Source of the DNA: an uncultured Clostridia bacterium
GTDB taxonomy: Bacteria > Bacillota > Clostridia > Peptostreptococcales > Anaerovoracaceae
Assembly (NCBI GenBank): GCA_937915045.1
Contig: CALDNM010000009.1
Span: forward strand, 1-6,858
Direction of reading: 5' to 3'
DNA: 6,858 nucleotides
Shown here piece after piece: positions 6,394-6,858 of this stretch; positions within the stretch are counted from its first letter, which is position 1; each line of letters opens with the position of its first letter. Both the position numbers and the translations under genes were made by a program. A model generated the notes under the pieces. That model was not told the origin of the DNA. It ran no database searches and saw only the letters and a list, made by a program, of their open reading frames with translations.

Positions 6394-6742
6394 AGCAGAA
6401 GCTGTTAAATGTGTAGATCGATACGTACTTCCTGAGATGAAGCGGCAATTTGAGGAATGCGGCTGCAGCTTGGATGAACAGTATAAAAAATACGGAGCTG
6501 CAGAATATTTTTTCGCTAACATCATCGAACCGGGTCGCGTATATGAAATCGGTTATCCGAAATGCGTATGTCAAAAAGCACAGTCGGAAAAAGATTCGGA
6601 TCCAAACTTTTGCGAATGTTCACGACAAAGTATTTTGTATGTATATGAGAAGCTGATCCCTGATAAAAAAGTGACAGTTGAGACAATTGAAACCGCATTG
6701 ACAGGAGGCAGCAAATGCAGATTTAGAGTTGTTGTAGAGTGA
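6383..6742 (+). CDS. Cysteine-rich protein with three CxC pairs (V4R/DUF6144-like C-terminus)
   Basis: This is a 119-residue soluble protein of unknown function with no signal peptide or membrane segment. Eight cysteines stand at 10, 26, 28, 61, 63, 77, 79 and 112, forming CGC, CVC and CEC pairs plus a last one in GSKCRFRV. The C-terminal half (KCVC, then FCECS, then VTVETIETALTGG and CRF) follows the cysteine layout of small V4R/DUF6144-like proteins, judged from memory and not from a search. A metal-binding or redox role is a fair inference only. The start at 6383 is chosen because GGAG (6370-6373) lies 9 nt before it; GTG at 6368 and ATG at 6374 overlap or touch that site. The start lies inside the end of the small membrane gene, so the two are probably a pair. 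Confidence 0.7.
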   Translation: MDYRAEAVKCVDRYVLPEMKRQFEECGCSLDEQYKKYGAAEYFFANIIEPGRVYEIGYPKCVCQKAQSEKDSDPNFCECSRQSILYVYEKLIPDKKVTVETIETALTGGSKCRFRVVVE

Positions 6743-6768
6743 CGACATTATCACATCATAATTTAAAT

Positions 6769-6812
6769 GCTCTGCAGCAGTGCCTTGGGTCAGCAAGTTC
6801 TCGGCGCAGAGC
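6769..6812 (+). other. Stem-loop upstream of the terminator, possible leader or small RNA
   Basis: GCTCTGC (6769-6775) pairs perfectly with GCAGAGC (6806-6812), and GCC (6782-6784) with GGC (6803-6805) can extend the stem across a 6-nt bulge. The CAGAG of the right arm can instead pair with CTCTG at 6816-6820 around a CTTC loop, so two folds compete. A CATAAT at 6757-6762 would start a transcript near 6769, but its -35 (TTGTAG, 19 nt away) is poor. I match this to no known RNA family. The stretch 6743-6831 has no coding frame I can support. Confidence 0.35.
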
Positions 6813-6831
6813 TTCCTCTGAATATCGATCA

Positions 6832-6855
6832 GCCCGCGTGAGAGCGGGCCTTCCT
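6832..6855 (+). terminator. Rho-independent terminator
   Basis: GCCCGC (6832-6837) and GCGGGC (6844-6849) form a perfect 6-bp GC stem around a GTGAGA loop, followed by a short pyrimidine run CTTCCTTT. The T-run is broken by two C residues and cut by the window edge. The run lies on the plus-strand side only, so it would end transcription coming from the cysteine-protein gene, or from any RNA starting near 6769. Confidence 0.7.
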
Positions 6856-6858
6856 TTA

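Noticed and set aside
6450..6656. Plus-strand open frame of 68 codons within the cysteine-protein gene
   Set aside because: It is an out-of-frame shadow; the overlapping frame has the regular CxC pattern, a ribosome site and coupling to the gene before it.
1..6858. CRISPR arrays, tRNA or rRNA genes, insertion sequences
   Set aside because: No spaced direct repeats, no cloverleaf with a T-loop GTTCGA core, no rRNA signature and no transposase motif were seen on either strand.

Overview
The window looks like chromosomal DNA from a Gram-positive anaerobe of the Clostridia (Bacillota). The reasons are the gene set (an AhrC/ArgR-type arginine repressor and RuvC next to RuvAB, whereas Bacilli normally lack RuvC and use RecU), near-consensus sigma-A promoters with purine-rich Shine-Dalgarno sites, and heavy use of ATA (Ile) and AGA/AGG (Arg) codons. 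The genus cannot be fixed from the sequence alone.

Region by region. Positions 1-439, minus strand: argR, cut by the window edge just before its C-terminus. Positions 440-621: a divergent control region with two back-to-back sigma-A promoters, both with a TGn extension of the -10 box, and a pair of related 14-bp dyads around the argR -10. Positions 622-6146, plus strand: a tightly packed operon ruvC-ruvA-ruvB-queA-tgt-(RlmD-like m5U methyltransferase). Junctions are a 4-nt ATGA overlap, gaps of 19, 17 and 8 nt, and a 14-nt overlap. RuvC, RuvA and RuvB form the Holliday junction branch-migration and resolution machine. QueA and Tgt catalyse steps of queuosine synthesis at tRNA position 34. The last gene encodes a Fe-S, SAM-dependent uracil-5 methyltransferase acting on rRNA or tRNA. 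The operon thus joins recombination with RNA modification, as ruvAB-queA-tgt clusters do in many bacteria.

Positions 6147-6742 hold two small overlapping genes of a different kind. The first is a small hydrophobic protein, AT-rich (about one third G+C over 6181-6360), whose best start is out of frame with its body by one base in a T5 tract. The second is a 119-residue protein with eight cysteines, six of them in three CxC pairs. Neither has a known function; the second resembles uncharacterised V4R/DUF6144-like cysteine proteins. Positions 6743-6858 are non-coding: a stem-loop region followed by a GC-rich hairpin that looks like a Rho-independent terminator at the window end.

Most of the window is conserved housekeeping sequence. 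The points worth checking are the apparent frameshift and cysteine-protein pair near the end, the paired dyads in the argR promoter, a nine-codon decoy reading frame over the ruvB start, the competing hairpins before the final terminator, and residue changes in the arginine-binding region of ArgR. I see no convincing undescribed multi-gene system here.
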